A stretch of 64,000 nt of DNA. Origin: JAUILA01 sp050289805. GTDB taxonomy: Bacteria > Bacteroidota > Bacteroidia > Cytophagales > Cyclobacteriaceae. Where the stretch lies: assembly GCA_050289805.1 (NCBI GenBank), contig JBNKGL010000001.1, positions 273,543 through 337,542 on the forward strand, given 5' to 3'. A program made the translations under genes and the position numbers. The notes beneath the pieces are model-generated. The model made no database searches, was not told where the DNA came from, and was given only the letters and a program-made list of their open reading frames with translations. Within the stretch, counting starts at the first letter, position 1. Each line of letters starts with the position of its first letter. Below are positions 34,860 to 43,905 of this stretch, one piece after another.

Positions 34860-35798
34860 TCAATTCGACTCTGAAGGAAGCACCCCAAAATATTTTTTAT
34901 ATGCCTTTGTGAAGTTTGAAGGGTGGGAATAGCCCAGTATATAACTTACTTCGGTCGGACTTTTACCTTTGTTCTGAATTTCTGTCCTGGCATATTCCAT
35001 TCTAACACGATTATGATATTCGATGGGGGGAAGACCAAATACCTGTTTAAACGAAGCCTTAAATTTTGATTTTCCCATATTGGCTGTGTTCGCAAGCTCT
35101 GTAAGTGTGGGAATCTGCGGGGTAGTGGGATTTCGTAATTTCGTTGATATTTGAAAGATCCTCCGGAGATCCTCAGGGTGAAGTTTTCCAGGATTGACAC
35201 CTTTTTGGTGACTTCTAAGTTTATCGAAAAAGTGCTGCATGAAATCAAGCAGAAGCCCGTGGCATTTAATTTTATTGTTCATGGCAGAAAGGGCAACTGA
35301 CAGCTTGCTTTCCAGTACGGGATCCAGGTCTTCATATACCAAACTCTTATCCCTGTCTATTATGCTTTCCCAGTCCTCAAAATAAGATTTCAGAAATGTA
35401 TCACTGAAATGTATGGAAGCCAATTCCGAATCAACATTCGGAGGAATGGGAGTGATAATTTCCAGATCAGGGCCATACAGCAAAATGCCGATAGGTGAGT
35501 ATCTTAAAAATTCAATGGTTTCGTCTCCTACTTTTTTTTCCTGCTTAACGTTGGACAAATTAATGTGAATCAGAAACCAATTTGTATCCGGCGGGTTGAC
35601 AGATTTCATATTGACCGGAACCCTGAATTGGGATTGATGAAAGTAGTAAAACTCCAGTTCACCAGGGAATTCGACGTACTCCATTTCACCATCAATAATA
35701 GCCGGATTCGGCCGAAATCCGGTTTTAGTTTTCGTCAGGTTAAAATATCGGTCAAACTGATCTTTTATGTTTTGGGTGATGTCAATCTGGACGTCCAT
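34860..35798 (-). CDS. AraC-family transcriptional regulator
   Basis: 312 residues. The C-terminal ~100 residues form the double helix-turn-helix: first HTH ELANTANMGKSKFKASFKQV, then VRMEYARTEIQNKGKSPTEV and the second HTH with YSHPSNFTKAYKKYFG. The N-terminal region (about 1-200) has no recognisable ligand domain. Target genes are unknown; neighbours are an SnoaL-like gene downstream (88 bases) and the DUF6090 pair upstream, all on the same strand. Confidence 0.92.
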   Translation of the reverse strand: MDVQIDITQNIKDQFDRYFNLTKTKTGFRPNPAIIDGEMEYVEFPGELEFYYFHQSQFRVPVNMKSVNPPDTNWFLIHINLSNVKQEKKVGDETIEFLRYSPIGILLYGPDLEIITPIPPNVDSELASIHFSDTFLKSYFEDWESIIDRDKSLVYEDLDPVLESKLSVALSAMNNKIKCHGLLLDFMQHFFDKLRSHQKGVNPGKLHPEDLRRIFQISTKLRNPTTPQIPTLTELANTANMGKSKFKASFKQVFGLPPIEYHNRVRMEYARTEIQNKGKSPTEVSYILGYSHPSNFTKAYKKYFGVLPSESN

Positions 35799-35869
35799 AT
35801 CACAAAATTTATTCTGGATTTTCCGATAATAGTTGTCTTCGAATGTTTCTTAAGAATTTTATCATTCCG

Positions 35870-35877
35870 GCAAATTT
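35870..35877 (-). promoter_or_regulatory. Candidate -7 box for the AraC regulator gene
   Basis: Read on the minus strand this is TAAATTTG, a TAnnTTTG match that overlaps the stop codon of the upstream DUF6090 gene and would give araC a leader of about 65 bases. No clear -33 box; weak call. Confidence 0.25.
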
Positions 35878-36634
35878 ATTTTGTCGCATTAATAATTTCA
35901 TCGATCAGCATCTCTGTTTCATCACATCTTTCCAGTATTTGCTGATGAAACCATAGGTTATTATCCAGGAAATTTTCAAACTCCACTTCCTGGAACAACG
36001 GATAATATTCGGGTTTAACGTTGGACTTACCGCTCCATGGTAAATTGTCGGCTACATCCATTTGCTTAAATGATATTTTGGACAATAAATACGGGATGAA
36101 CTTGTCATTAACCCATGTATCCAACTTCTCCATTCTGATTTTCCTGATCTCCGATAATACATTCCATTTATACAACAGCGCATTGATTTCTTCATTTTTA
36201 AGCAGCGCTAATTGGCCACTTTGCATGATGTTTTTAAGTGTATTGTCGGCAAAGGCCAGTTCATTGGCACCAAAAGAAACATAGAATAAACTGTCTAAAT
36301 TGTATTTTGACAGTTCCTCGCTGGATGCACCGATCAAATCCATCAGTACCATCTGGGCATTCATTTCATCTTTGTTGGTTTGAATGAAGCCCTGTATGAT
36401 CATTTTGTTCTCCTTAAAGTCTTTGTGAAGCTTTGTGATTATTTCCCGCTCTTCGTTTCTCTCGATCCTGTTTTGATTCCAGGTGTTGATCTGTAGCGCA
36501 ATGAGAATGCCTATTACTACAAGTATTATTTCTCCGATGGCATATTTCATATACCTGCCTGCCTGGCCGGCAGGATTTCCGTTATTGGTTTTTTCCATTA
36601 AGTCGTATCGTATTTTTCTAAAGAATTTAATCAT
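35876..36634 (-). CDS. DUF6090 family membrane protein (copy 2)
   Basis: 252 residues from the ATG at 36634 (MIKFFRKIRYDLMEK); a GTG at 36670 would add 12 residues. A basic N-terminus, then RYMKYAIGEIILVVIGILIALQINTWN containing a single membrane span (about 34-52), and a helical soluble region with no catalytic motif. The family is restricted to Bacteroidota and has no known role. It is a diverged tandem paralogue of the gene at 36711, with which it shares the whole N-terminal block. Confidence 0.82.
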   Translation of the reverse strand: MIKFFRKIRYDLMEKTNNGNPAGQAGRYMKYAIGEIILVVIGILIALQINTWNQNRIERNEEREIITKLHKDFKENKMIIQGFIQTNKDEMNAQMVLMDLIGASSEELSKYNLDSLFYVSFGANELAFADNTLKNIMQSGQLALLKNEEINALLYKWNVLSEIRKIRMEKLDTWVNDKFIPYLLSKISFKQMDVADNLPWSGKSNVKPEYYPLFQEVEFENFLDNNLWFHQQILERCDETEMLIDEIINATK

Positions 36635-36710
36635 CGATTGGTTCTGATAAAGTGCATAAACTAAACACACCAGGTTGCAATCCCGATGGGATTTCCGGGG
36701 TTGGTTCTTA

Positions 36711-37508
36711 CTATTTTATTTCGGTGCTTATCAGATTAAGAATCTCCTGGATTCTGATCTTTAAAGCCTCAGATTGCACATTTGCAGCTTTATTTAAGGT
36801 AATCGCTCTGGTAACTAAAGATTCCAGCTTTCTGCTTGTTAAAATTTCATTCAGGTCTGAACCCAGTTTTGAAGTTCCAATTTCGATCTTGTAGGAGTTG
36901 GGGTTGTTATCCAATAGCCAAAGATGTTCGGAATCGTTGATAAAACTATTGGAAATATCTCTGCCCAACCCTAATTCTGACAATACTACCTGATTTTGCC
37001 CATTGACAGTATTAGTCCATGTGACTTCAATTTCCCGGACTCCCACTACATCTGACGGCCAATTTGACAATAAACGTTTTAGTCGTTCATCGCTAATCAG
37101 TCTTAAATTTCCTGAACCGGTTAAATTATTCTGAATGGGATCGAACGTTGGGTCGTGATGTATGTAAGCGAGGTCTTTTATTATGCTATCACGAACAACT
37201 CCGTCAGGTTGGTCAAAGGCTTCTAATAGTCGAACTGCCGATATTAGAATCTTTTCCCTGGTCTCCATTTTTGATTCTAATTGTGTGAGATTGGACTGAT
37301 AATCTTCCTGCAGCTGTTTTAGCAGAATTTGTTCCTTTACCCTGTCTTTCCTTTCCTCATTCCAGTTATTAACCTGTAACGCGAACAGAATTCCAATGAC
37401 TACCAATAATATTTCTCCAAGAGCATATTTCAAATACCGGGCAGCCGGCCTTCCTGTTTTATTTTCCATAAGCAGATTCAGTCGAATTCGTTTGAAAAAT
37501 TGTATCAT
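36711..37508 (-). CDS. DUF6090 family membrane protein (copy 1)
   Basis: 265 residues. Same plan as its neighbour: MIQFFKRIRLNLLMEN, then RYLKYALGEILLVVIGILFA with one membrane helix, and a mostly helical soluble domain (about 60-265). The N-terminal block is nearly identical in pattern to the gene at 35876, whereas the soluble parts differ strongly, suggesting an old duplication with divergent binding surfaces. 76 bases separate it from the second copy. Confidence 0.82.
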   Translation of the reverse strand: MIQFFKRIRLNLLMENKTGRPAARYLKYALGEILLVVIGILFALQVNNWNEERKDRVKEQILLKQLQEDYQSNLTQLESKMETREKILISAVRLLEAFDQPDGVVRDSIIKDLAYIHHDPTFDPIQNNLTGSGNLRLISDERLKRLLSNWPSDVVGVREIEVTWTNTVNGQNQVVLSELGLGRDISNSFINDSEHLWLLDNNPNSYKIEIGTSKLGSDLNEILTSRKLESLVTRAITLNKAANVQSEALKIRIQEILNLISTEIK

Positions 37509-37554
37509 ATTTTTGCATTCTAGCCTATCTGCCAGTTGGATTCGGCCAATTTGA

Positions 37555-38268
37555 TTAAGGAAAGGCTAAGAATGACACCTGTAATTCACCCAACTTTTTG
37601 TAGCCTGCGACATTCATATGAATGGGATCCCGATAATATAGATCCTTATTGAAAATATTGTAGCCTCCTAATGTAAACTGATCAAGATAGGGTATGCCGT
37701 GAAGTTCACAGATCATTTTTTGCATATCAACATATTCCACCATCCCATAATCGTAAAAAGGATCATATGCGCCCCTGTCGTTGAATGCTTTACTTGATGT
37801 GAAAAAGTAAATTTGGGCATGGGGATTGATTTCATATATTTTTTTGATGCAGTAATTGATCCCCCCGGCCTGGGTAATCAGTTTTGCCTCGTCGTAACTG
37901 TCAAATTCCGTATAATCAGTATAGGCCCCAATCTGCCTTTTATTGGTATAATCGTTGGTTGATGCCCATAGGATATAAATATCAAACACGCCTGCTTCAT
38001 CAACCTGTTGCTGAAGAGATTTTCCCTGTAATGAAGAAAATCCTGCGCCGGGAACCCCATAATTGGTAATGGTCATTCCCAGGTATTTCTCCCATAAGAT
38101 CTTTGCGCTGTCGCTTGGGGGAATCACAGAAACGGAACCACCGAATACGGCTACCGACTTTCCATAATTGAAAGATTCTTTAAGTGATAAGTCAGACTTA
38201 TGTTGTGAAAAAACACTGGTTGAGAAAAAGAAAACCAGAACGGTCGAACAAATAATACCTCTTTTCAT
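37555..38268 (-). CDS. SGNH/GDSL-type hydrolase, secreted
   Basis: 237 residues with a signal peptide (about 1-22, ending SVFSQ). Block I is AVFGGSVSV, so Gly replaces the usual Asp before the nucleophile Ser; block II Gly is in YGVPGAGFSS, block III Asn in ILWASTNDY, and block V Asp-x-x-His in RDPIHMNVAGY. The family contains esterases and carbohydrate deacetylases. Located upstream of the DUF6090 pair and downstream of an arylsulfatase on the same strand. Confidence 0.75.
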   Translation of the reverse strand: MKRGIICSTVLVFFFSTSVFSQHKSDLSLKESFNYGKSVAVFGGSVSVIPPSDSAKILWEKYLGMTITNYGVPGAGFSSLQGKSLQQQVDEAGVFDIYILWASTNDYTNKRQIGAYTDYTEFDSYDEAKLITQAGGINYCIKKIYEINPHAQIYFFTSSKAFNDRGAYDPFYDYGMVEYVDMQKMICELHGIPYLDQFTLGGYNIFNKDLYYRDPIHMNVAGYKKLGELQVSFLAFP

Positions 38269-38366
38269 AATGCTATGGATTTTAACTCGGAACGGTCAAA
38301 TTCGTCATAAAATCCATAGCAATCAAGGTATTACAGCTGTTCTAACTCGCCGTTTTTTCTGCGGGT

Positions 38367-39923
38367 TTATTGTCTTGCTCCTGCTTTCAAAATTTTGTCT
38401 ATTGCCTTATTGATATCTAAAGAAGCAGCAGCCTGGCGAGGGGGAAATTCCTGGAATGTCATCAAATGGTCATTTAGAATTCCAATGGCTGGCTGCATCA
38501 CCCATGATTTTTCCATAATCAGGTGAAATCCGGTGATATCATCATACTTTTCGAAAGGGTCTTTCCTTAAATTAAATAATTGAGGCATGGTATGGAAGAC
38601 CATATCGTCAAAGTATCGCTCTTTGGTAGCGAAATGCATCTTCCACGGACCTACGCGCATTGCGGTCAAGCTGCTTTCGTAATAGTAGAAGAAATGATTT
38701 CGGGCAGATACATCAGTTTTTCCGGTCCAGTAATCCAGGTTATTGTATCCGTCGATATATACCTTGTAGGTCATATCTCCAACCTTTTTGCCTTTTTTTA
38801 ATTCATCTTTAATGTTTTCATTTCCAACGGCGGCCATGAGTGTGGGCAGTACGTCTTCATGTGCAGAGATTCCGTTTCTGATCAAACCGGCAGGGATTTT
38901 ACCCGGCCATCTTACCATAAATGGAGAACGCAGGCCTCCTTCATAGGTCGTCATTTTTTCTCCTCTGAACATGGTGACCCCTGCATGAGGGAAGGTACTC
39001 TGTTCGGGGCCATTATCTGTAGTGTATATTACAATTGTATTTTCATCCAGCCCTAATTCATCGAGATAGTCGAGCAGTTCTCCGACATGACCGTCATGTT
39101 CCATCAAGCCGTGGCCGAATAAATCCATGTCTGTACTAATTCCTGTAGCCAGATTTTCAGATTCTTCCTTTAGCCGGGTATACACATGCATGCGACTCGT
39201 GGCATGCCATATAAAGAAAGGCTTATCCGCATCTTTTGCGCGCTTCATGAAGTCTTTGCTTTTTGCCACAAGCTCTTCATCAAAAGTTTTCATTCGCTCC
39301 GAAGTTAACGGACCGATGTCTGTGACTTTTTGTTTTCCAATTACACCAAATCGCGGATCTTCTGTATTGTCAAAGGTGTTGGTTGCATACGATTCAATGA
39401 TTCCACGCGGACCATATTTCTCTGCAAACTCTTTGCTCTTCGGATAATCAGCCTGCTCCGGTTCTTCGGAAACATTCAAATGATAGAGGTTGCCAAAAAA
39501 CTCATCAAAACCATGGACTGTTGGCAGGTGTTCATTTCTATCACCCAGGTGATTTTTTCCGAATTGCGCAGTCATATAACCCAGGGGTTTCAATAATTCT
39601 GCGATGGTCGGATCTTCTTTTTTCAGTCCCAGGGGATTGCCTGGCTGACCAACAGTAGTAAGCCCTGTTCTTACCGGTTTTTGCCCGGTAACAAATGCGG
39701 CCCTGCCGGCTGTACAGCTCGGTTGTGAGTAATGGTCGGTAAAAAGAACTCCTTCTTTGGCAATCCTGTCTATGTTTGGCGTGGGATATTGCATGCCTAA
39801 TGAATAACAGCTCAGGGAATTAGGCGCGACATCATCAACCATAATTACCAGGATATTCGGTTTGTCCTGCGCGATGGCATTCATAAAACCGAGCAGAAAC
39901 ACGATCAGAATACTTTTCTTCAT
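38367..39923 (-). CDS. Arylsulfatase (sulfatase family), secreted
   Basis: 518 residues with a signal peptide (MKKSILIVFLLGFMNAIAQ). Alkaline-phosphatase-like fold: metal site KPNILVIMVDDVAPN (Asp30/31), the formylglycine signature C70-T-A-G-R74 in SQPSCTAGRAAFVTGQ, GKNHLGD and IVIYTTDNGPEQ. Cys70 is the residue oxidised to formylglycine by FGE or anSME, which must be encoded elsewhere. Acts in the periplasm on a sulfate ester of unknown identity. Not in a SusC/SusD locus. Confidence 0.93.
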   Translation of the reverse strand: MKKSILIVFLLGFMNAIAQDKPNILVIMVDDVAPNSLSCYSLGMQYPTPNIDRIAKEGVLFTDHYSQPSCTAGRAAFVTGQKPVRTGLTTVGQPGNPLGLKKEDPTIAELLKPLGYMTAQFGKNHLGDRNEHLPTVHGFDEFFGNLYHLNVSEEPEQADYPKSKEFAEKYGPRGIIESYATNTFDNTEDPRFGVIGKQKVTDIGPLTSERMKTFDEELVAKSKDFMKRAKDADKPFFIWHATSRMHVYTRLKEESENLATGISTDMDLFGHGLMEHDGHVGELLDYLDELGLDENTIVIYTTDNGPEQSTFPHAGVTMFRGEKMTTYEGGLRSPFMVRWPGKIPAGLIRNGISAHEDVLPTLMAAVGNENIKDELKKGKKVGDMTYKVYIDGYNNLDYWTGKTDVSARNHFFYYYESSLTAMRVGPWKMHFATKERYFDDMVFHTMPQLFNLRKDPFEKYDDITGFHLIMEKSWVMQPAIGILNDHLMTFQEFPPRQAAASLDINKAIDKILKAGARQ

Positions 39924-39963
39924 GATTGTTTAGTTTGGTGGTTACTAAATTTTAAAGGGTGTC

Positions 39964-39979
39964 AGCGGTCAGGACCGCT
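39964..39979. promoter_or_regulatory. 16-bp inverted repeat upstream of the arylsulfatase gene
   Basis: AGCGGTC and GACCGCT are perfect inverted halves separated by two bases. It lies 41 bases before the sulfatase start. It could be an operator for a dimeric regulator; as a terminator for the upstream gene it lacks a T run. Confidence 0.35.
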
Positions 39980-40174
39980 AATTTTGAAAACACTCAAATG
40001 CCTTTTGTGTTCAGATTTTCAATCCGGAAAGAACATGTTGCTTGTTGAAAGCATCTTTTTTCATTCCGGGTACTGCTGAAAATCGTAAAAAAAATCGTTG
40101 CAGTCAAGGAGGTGGATGGTCAACTTTATTACAATTGGTGATTAAATCATTGGCTGTAGTTAACAGTGTGTTGT

Positions 40175-40453
40175 TTAAATGATTCTATATTTCTCAGGTT
40201 TCGTTTTTGTACGTTCAATGATCTTCCTCGCTTCCAGGTCAAGTTTCACGGTTTCGCCGTACCACTGAACACCTCCTTCAAAAGTATCTTTAACGCGTGA
40301 ATACAACTCTTCCATAAGCTCCGTGTGGGTTAGCTCAGTGTTTGCCAGGATCGATAGCAGGTTTTCACGGATGGTTTCGTACTTCTTAAGTGAAATTCGC
40401 TTGTTTGTTTTGCCTGCAACAGGATGAAGTGTCTGTATCGTTTCTTCTTTCAT
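40175..40453 (-). CDS. DUF6958 family protein
   Basis: 92 residues from the ATG at 40453 (MKEETIQTLHPVAGKTNKRI); an in-frame upstream ATG at 40513 would overlap the lipoprotein gene by 32 bases and is not supported by the family start. Conserved pattern: ISLKKYETIRENLLSIL, then LTHTELMEELYSRVKDTFEG and WYGETVKLDLEARKIIERT, suggesting a winged-helix-like fold. Function unknown. It follows the Zn-protease-like lipoprotein by 28 bases. Confidence 0.75.
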   Translation of the reverse strand: MKEETIQTLHPVAGKTNKRISLKKYETIRENLLSILANTELTHTELMEELYSRVKDTFEGGVQWYGETVKLDLEARKIIERTKTKPEKYRII

Positions 40454-40481
40454 CTCGGTATAAATTTTAAAATCATCGTAG

Positions 40482-41240
40482 TTACTCAGGTTCGAAAGAA
40501 CTTGCCGGTTCATTGTGCAGATCCGAAGGAGATCTGTTGGGATTATCTGACAGGAAGTTTTTTACCAGCTCAAACCCGATGGAATATCCTGCCCACCTTG
40601 GAATATCAGGGCTTGTGCCCACAAACCAGGCACTGTGATTGTAAGGTTGCTGGTTCCATGAATTGCCTGCTTCATTAATCCAGTTTTGAAGTTCGTCACC
40701 GCTCAGTGCAACGGACCATGGCGGAGGCGCAATCGCGGATACTTCAATAGAAAAGTGATCAGCCAATCCTTCCGATACAACCGCCTGAAGCAATGTATTC
40801 CCATAACCGACAGACCTTCTCCTCTTCGCATGATGAATTTCATGCGCCAGCTGAGGAATGAAATGCTGTTCCAGGGTATTTTCGAGGTCAACGAAGTCGG
40901 CATTGACAGAAAGTATAACCTCGTTCGGATTCGGATTATAACCTCCCATACCGATTTCAGGGATGACAAGTGCCGGATTATCCACAATTCTGATCTTTAT
41001 GTCATCGACCGGCATAAGATTCAAGATTACGTCAATTCCGGATTTTATCATCTGTTCAATTAGTTCAACTTGTGAAGCGTTGAGTTTGCCATGCTCCATA
41101 GACAAACAAATGTTATCTGCTTTTGAAATCAATGATGATGCATCACAAGACTGAAATTCATTTGAATCTGAACAGCCGGCATAAAAAGTCATAATCCCAA
41201 TAAGGATCAGAACGATGAGGCTGTTTACGGGGATTTTCAC
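40482..41240 (-). CDS. DUF2268-type zinc-protease-like lipoprotein
   Basis: 252 residues. Starts at GTG (41240). A lipobox ending at Cys23 (MTFYAGC) makes it a lipoprotein. The protease motif HExxH is present as LAHEIHHAKR (His133-His137), followed by VVSEGLADHFSIE with a possible third ligand Glu, as in the DUF2268 family of predicted Zn-dependent proteases. Substrate unknown. Upstream of the DUF6958 gene on the same strand. Confidence 0.8.
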   Translation of the reverse strand: MKIPVNSLIVLILIGIMTFYAGCSDSNEFQSCDASSLISKADNICLSMEHGKLNASQVELIEQMIKSGIDVILNLMPVDDIKIRIVDNPALVIPEIGMGGYNPNPNEVILSVNADFVDLENTLEQHFIPQLAHEIHHAKRRRSVGYGNTLLQAVVSEGLADHFSIEVSAIAPPPWSVALSGDELQNWINEAGNSWNQQPYNHSAWFVGTSPDIPRWAGYSIGFELVKNFLSDNPNRSPSDLHNEPASSFEPE

Positions 41241-41319
41241 GATCTTAAATTAATACTTTCACTATAGCTTACGGAATTGGCCATAATTTGATGCCTTTGA
41301 ATGAAACTCACTTGATACT

Positions 41320-42555
41320 ATGAACAGAATCTTCAGCCTTATTTTTTCATTTCTTCTTCTGATTTCTGTTTCATGCTCCGACAAAGGAACCAACGACATT
41401 CCCTCCAAGAATGAAAAGTCCTATCAGCAAATTCATGAGGAGGCCATTGTGATGGATGGTCACAATGACTTTTTGTTTTTGGTAGTTGATAATGTGTTTC
41501 ACAATTACCTGGATGATCAATCTTTTGATTTCAATTCGGATCTGAAGGGAATCACACACATTGATTCAGACAGACAGGTTAAGGGCGGACTAGACGTACA
41601 ATTCTTCTCCGTATGGTGTCCGGGAAGCCAGGTGGATCCTTTTAACATGGCCATGAGGCAGATTGACTCTCTCGAAGCGATTACTTCACGCAATGCTGAT
41701 CGTTTGACCATTGCTAGAAATAGTGATGAATTACTCGCCGCACTTGATGAGAAAAAGGCAATTGCCATGATGGGTGTCGAGGGCGGACATATGATAGAAG
41801 ATGATCTGAACAAACTGGCAACCTTGTATGACCGTGGGGCAAGATACATGACGCTGACATGGAACAATTCGACTTCATGGGCAACCAGCTCGTACGATGA
41901 ACAACCGGAGGTAGATTTTCCACGGAAGGGGCTGACTGATTTTGGAAGACAGGTCGTGAATAAGATGAATGAATTAGGGATGCTGGTGGATATCAGTCAT
42001 GTGGGCGAGCAAACATTTTGGGATGTGATGGAGACTACTACCAAGCCGGTCATCGCATCACATAGTTCAGTTTATAGCATCTGTGAGTGGCACAGAAACC
42101 TGAAAGATGATCAGATCAGGGCTATTGCCGAAAACGAAGGAGTCGTGATGATAAATTTCTATCCGGGGTACATTGATCCGACTTTTTCGGAAAAAGAAAA
42201 AGCATTTTTTGAACGACATAAGGATGAGTCTGATTCCCTTATGGAAGTATTCAATGATGATGAATGGATGGTGGAATATCACCTTTATCACAAATATGAG
42301 GATGAAGCGAATGCCATGAGACCTCCGCTATCCAAATTGATTGATCACATTGATTATGTAGTAAAGTTGGTTGGGGTTGACCATGTCGGGCTGGGATCAG
42401 ACTTTGATGGAATTACGATCAACCCGGGACAGTTGAATGATGTTTCAGACTTCCCGCTAATTACAAGGGAATTACTAAATAGAGATTACTCCGAGGCAGA
42501 GATTAAGAAGATATTAGGGGAAAACCTTCTTCGGGCCTTGAAAGCCAATGAATAG
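41320..42555 (+). CDS. Membrane dipeptidase (M19 family), lipoprotein
   Basis: 411 residues with a lipobox (Cys19, ISVSC). Renal-dipeptidase fold: metal ligands in MDGHNDFLF (HxD), MGVEGGHM (Glu), DISHVGE and IASHSSVYS (His), and VGLGSDFDG (Asp). Hydrolyses dipeptides, including D-amino acid dipeptides, and in some members beta-lactams. Probably sits on the periplasmic or outer face. It is the only plus-strand gene between 33.3 and 50.3 kb. Confidence 0.93.
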   Translation: MNRIFSLIFSFLLLISVSCSDKGTNDIPSKNEKSYQQIHEEAIVMDGHNDFLFLVVDNVFHNYLDDQSFDFNSDLKGITHIDSDRQVKGGLDVQFFSVWCPGSQVDPFNMAMRQIDSLEAITSRNADRLTIARNSDELLAALDEKKAIAMMGVEGGHMIEDDLNKLATLYDRGARYMTLTWNNSTSWATSSYDEQPEVDFPRKGLTDFGRQVVNKMNELGMLVDISHVGEQTFWDVMETTTKPVIASHSSVYSICEWHRNLKDDQIRAIAENEGVVMINFYPGYIDPTFSEKEKAFFERHKDESDSLMEVFNDDEWMVEYHLYHKYEDEANAMRPPLSKLIDHIDYVVKLVGVDHVGLGSDFDGITINPGQLNDVSDFPLITRELLNRDYSEAEIKKILGENLLRALKANE

Positions 42556-42591
42556 TGATTTGAAGTAAATCTTGATGTGCTTACCAGCCTA

Positions 42592-43152
42592 TTATTTTTT
42601 TGATGTCTTTTCCAGGTAAGCAATTAAGTTCATTAAGGTCTTTTCATTTGCTGGAATGAAATAATTCATTAATGAAATATATTTTGGATTGTTCTTATAT
42701 CCAATTCCGAATGATTTTATATGGGTATGTCCATTTTTTAAGTCATCAAAATATATAACATTGTAAAAATCCCCAGCGTCTTCTTTCATAAATTCAGGGA
42801 AATTATCAGTTATTTCAGCTTGCAGAGTTAGAAGTTTTTTGGGTACATAATTTATAATGTGAGTAACGATTGTAGTACTATCTCCAATTTTTCCTCGTTC
42901 ATTGTAATTTGTTTTAATAAATCCACCAACTTTTAAATCAACTTCTGCGATGGGTACAGCCCATTTTTCCCAACCTTTTTTTGTTGTGTATGCATTCCAA
43001 ACCGAATCGATTGGTGCTTTTACTGTCAGTTCTTGAATAAGTACTAATTCAGGGGCATTTGTTGAATCAATCCTCGATATAACTCTTTTCTCTTGTCCAA
43101 CTGTCAGTGAAGACAGAAAAACTAAATAAAGGATTAACAATATTTTTTTCAT
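42592..43152 (-). CDS. Secreted SRPBCC (Bet v1-like) domain protein
   Basis: 186 residues from the ATG at 43152, giving a signal peptide (MKKILLILYLVFLSSLTVGQ). The rest matches the AHSA1/START-like fold: APIDSVWNAYTTKKGWEKW, GGFIKTNYNE and the closing helix FIPANEKTLMNLIAYLEK. Such domains bind hydrophobic ligands. Upstream possible starts add only a basic extension and are less likely. An exported Bet v1-fold protein is uncommon. Confidence 0.8.
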   Translation of the reverse strand: MKKILLILYLVFLSSLTVGQEKRVISRIDSTNAPELVLIQELTVKAPIDSVWNAYTTKKGWEKWAVPIAEVDLKVGGFIKTNYNERGKIGDSTTIVTHIINYVPKKLLTLQAEITDNFPEFMKEDAGDFYNVIYFDDLKNGHTHIKSFGIGYKNNPKYISLMNYFIPANEKTLMNLIAYLEKTSKK

Positions 43153-43349
43153 ATCAGTCAGTTTAATTCTTAGGCGTTTCTTAAAAGTGGGCAATGGAAT
43201 TGGCTATTATTTACCGCCTGTTATTTTGTGTCTGCCTTACCCCACATTTCAGAAACACAAAGTATTCACGTCATAGCGTTTTTGTTTTAATTATAGTTGG
43301 CATAAAATCCTTTACAATCAAAGTAAAAAATTATACCGTTTTGCATTCG

Positions 43350-43811
43350 TCATTTTTTGCTGTTGTGATCAGTAAATAACCTGTTCATCCAGCGTGAAAA
43401 ATCCTCGGAAAAAGCGAAGCCCACTTCATTCCAATAGGCTTCAAAACCAGGCGTGTCCAGTGCTGCGCCGACAAATTTAGCGTAGTTATCCCAATGATTG
43501 TCGGGCATTAGATCCAGTTTATGCTGATGAAAATAGGTTTCCGCATGGAGCAATAACATCATATGATTCCAATTTCTGAATTCTATATCACCCGGACTTA
43601 AATCCTCCTGCTGGTTTACTTTTGCCCAGCGGTCGGCGTGTTCTGCCCTGAATTTTGACAATTCCAATGCGAATTCCGATAGGGAATGCCTTGCGGCTGC
43701 CCGGCTCACACGCGTATTCTGCTTTACCTGTTTCGACAGGTAAACCAATGTAATCACTACCGCTATGGAAGCGAACAGTTCACTGATCAGTACTATATCT
43801 TCTAAATTCAT
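43350..43811 (-). CDS. Uncharacterised protein with N-terminal membrane helix
   Basis: 153 residues. One membrane helix (about 8-26, LISELFASIAVVITLVYLS) then a soluble helical region with QVKQNTRVSRAAARHSLSEF and several tryptophans (HNHMM-like WNHMMLLLHAETYF). Similar short proteins of unknown function are widespread in marine bacteria. No motif suggests a function. It follows a 197-base gap with no convincing gene. Confidence 0.65.
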   Translation of the reverse strand: MNLEDIVLISELFASIAVVITLVYLSKQVKQNTRVSRAAARHSLSEFALELSKFRAEHADRWAKVNQQEDLSPGDIEFRNWNHMMLLLHAETYFHQHKLDLMPDNHWDNYAKFVGAALDTPGFEAYWNEVGFAFSEDFSRWMNRLFTDHNSKK

Positions 43812-43905
43812 TTCACTTTAGGCTGTAGATTCACCCTCTTTAGCGTTTTTCATCCATTATTTTACCGTCAATTAGCCCCATTTATTAGAGTTTGAAACGT
43901 TATCG

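Noticed and set aside
43194..43379. 61-codon open frame in the gap before the 153-residue gene
   Set aside because: Overlaps the following gene, has a poor start region and an aromatic/basic composition expected of AT-rich non-coding DNA.
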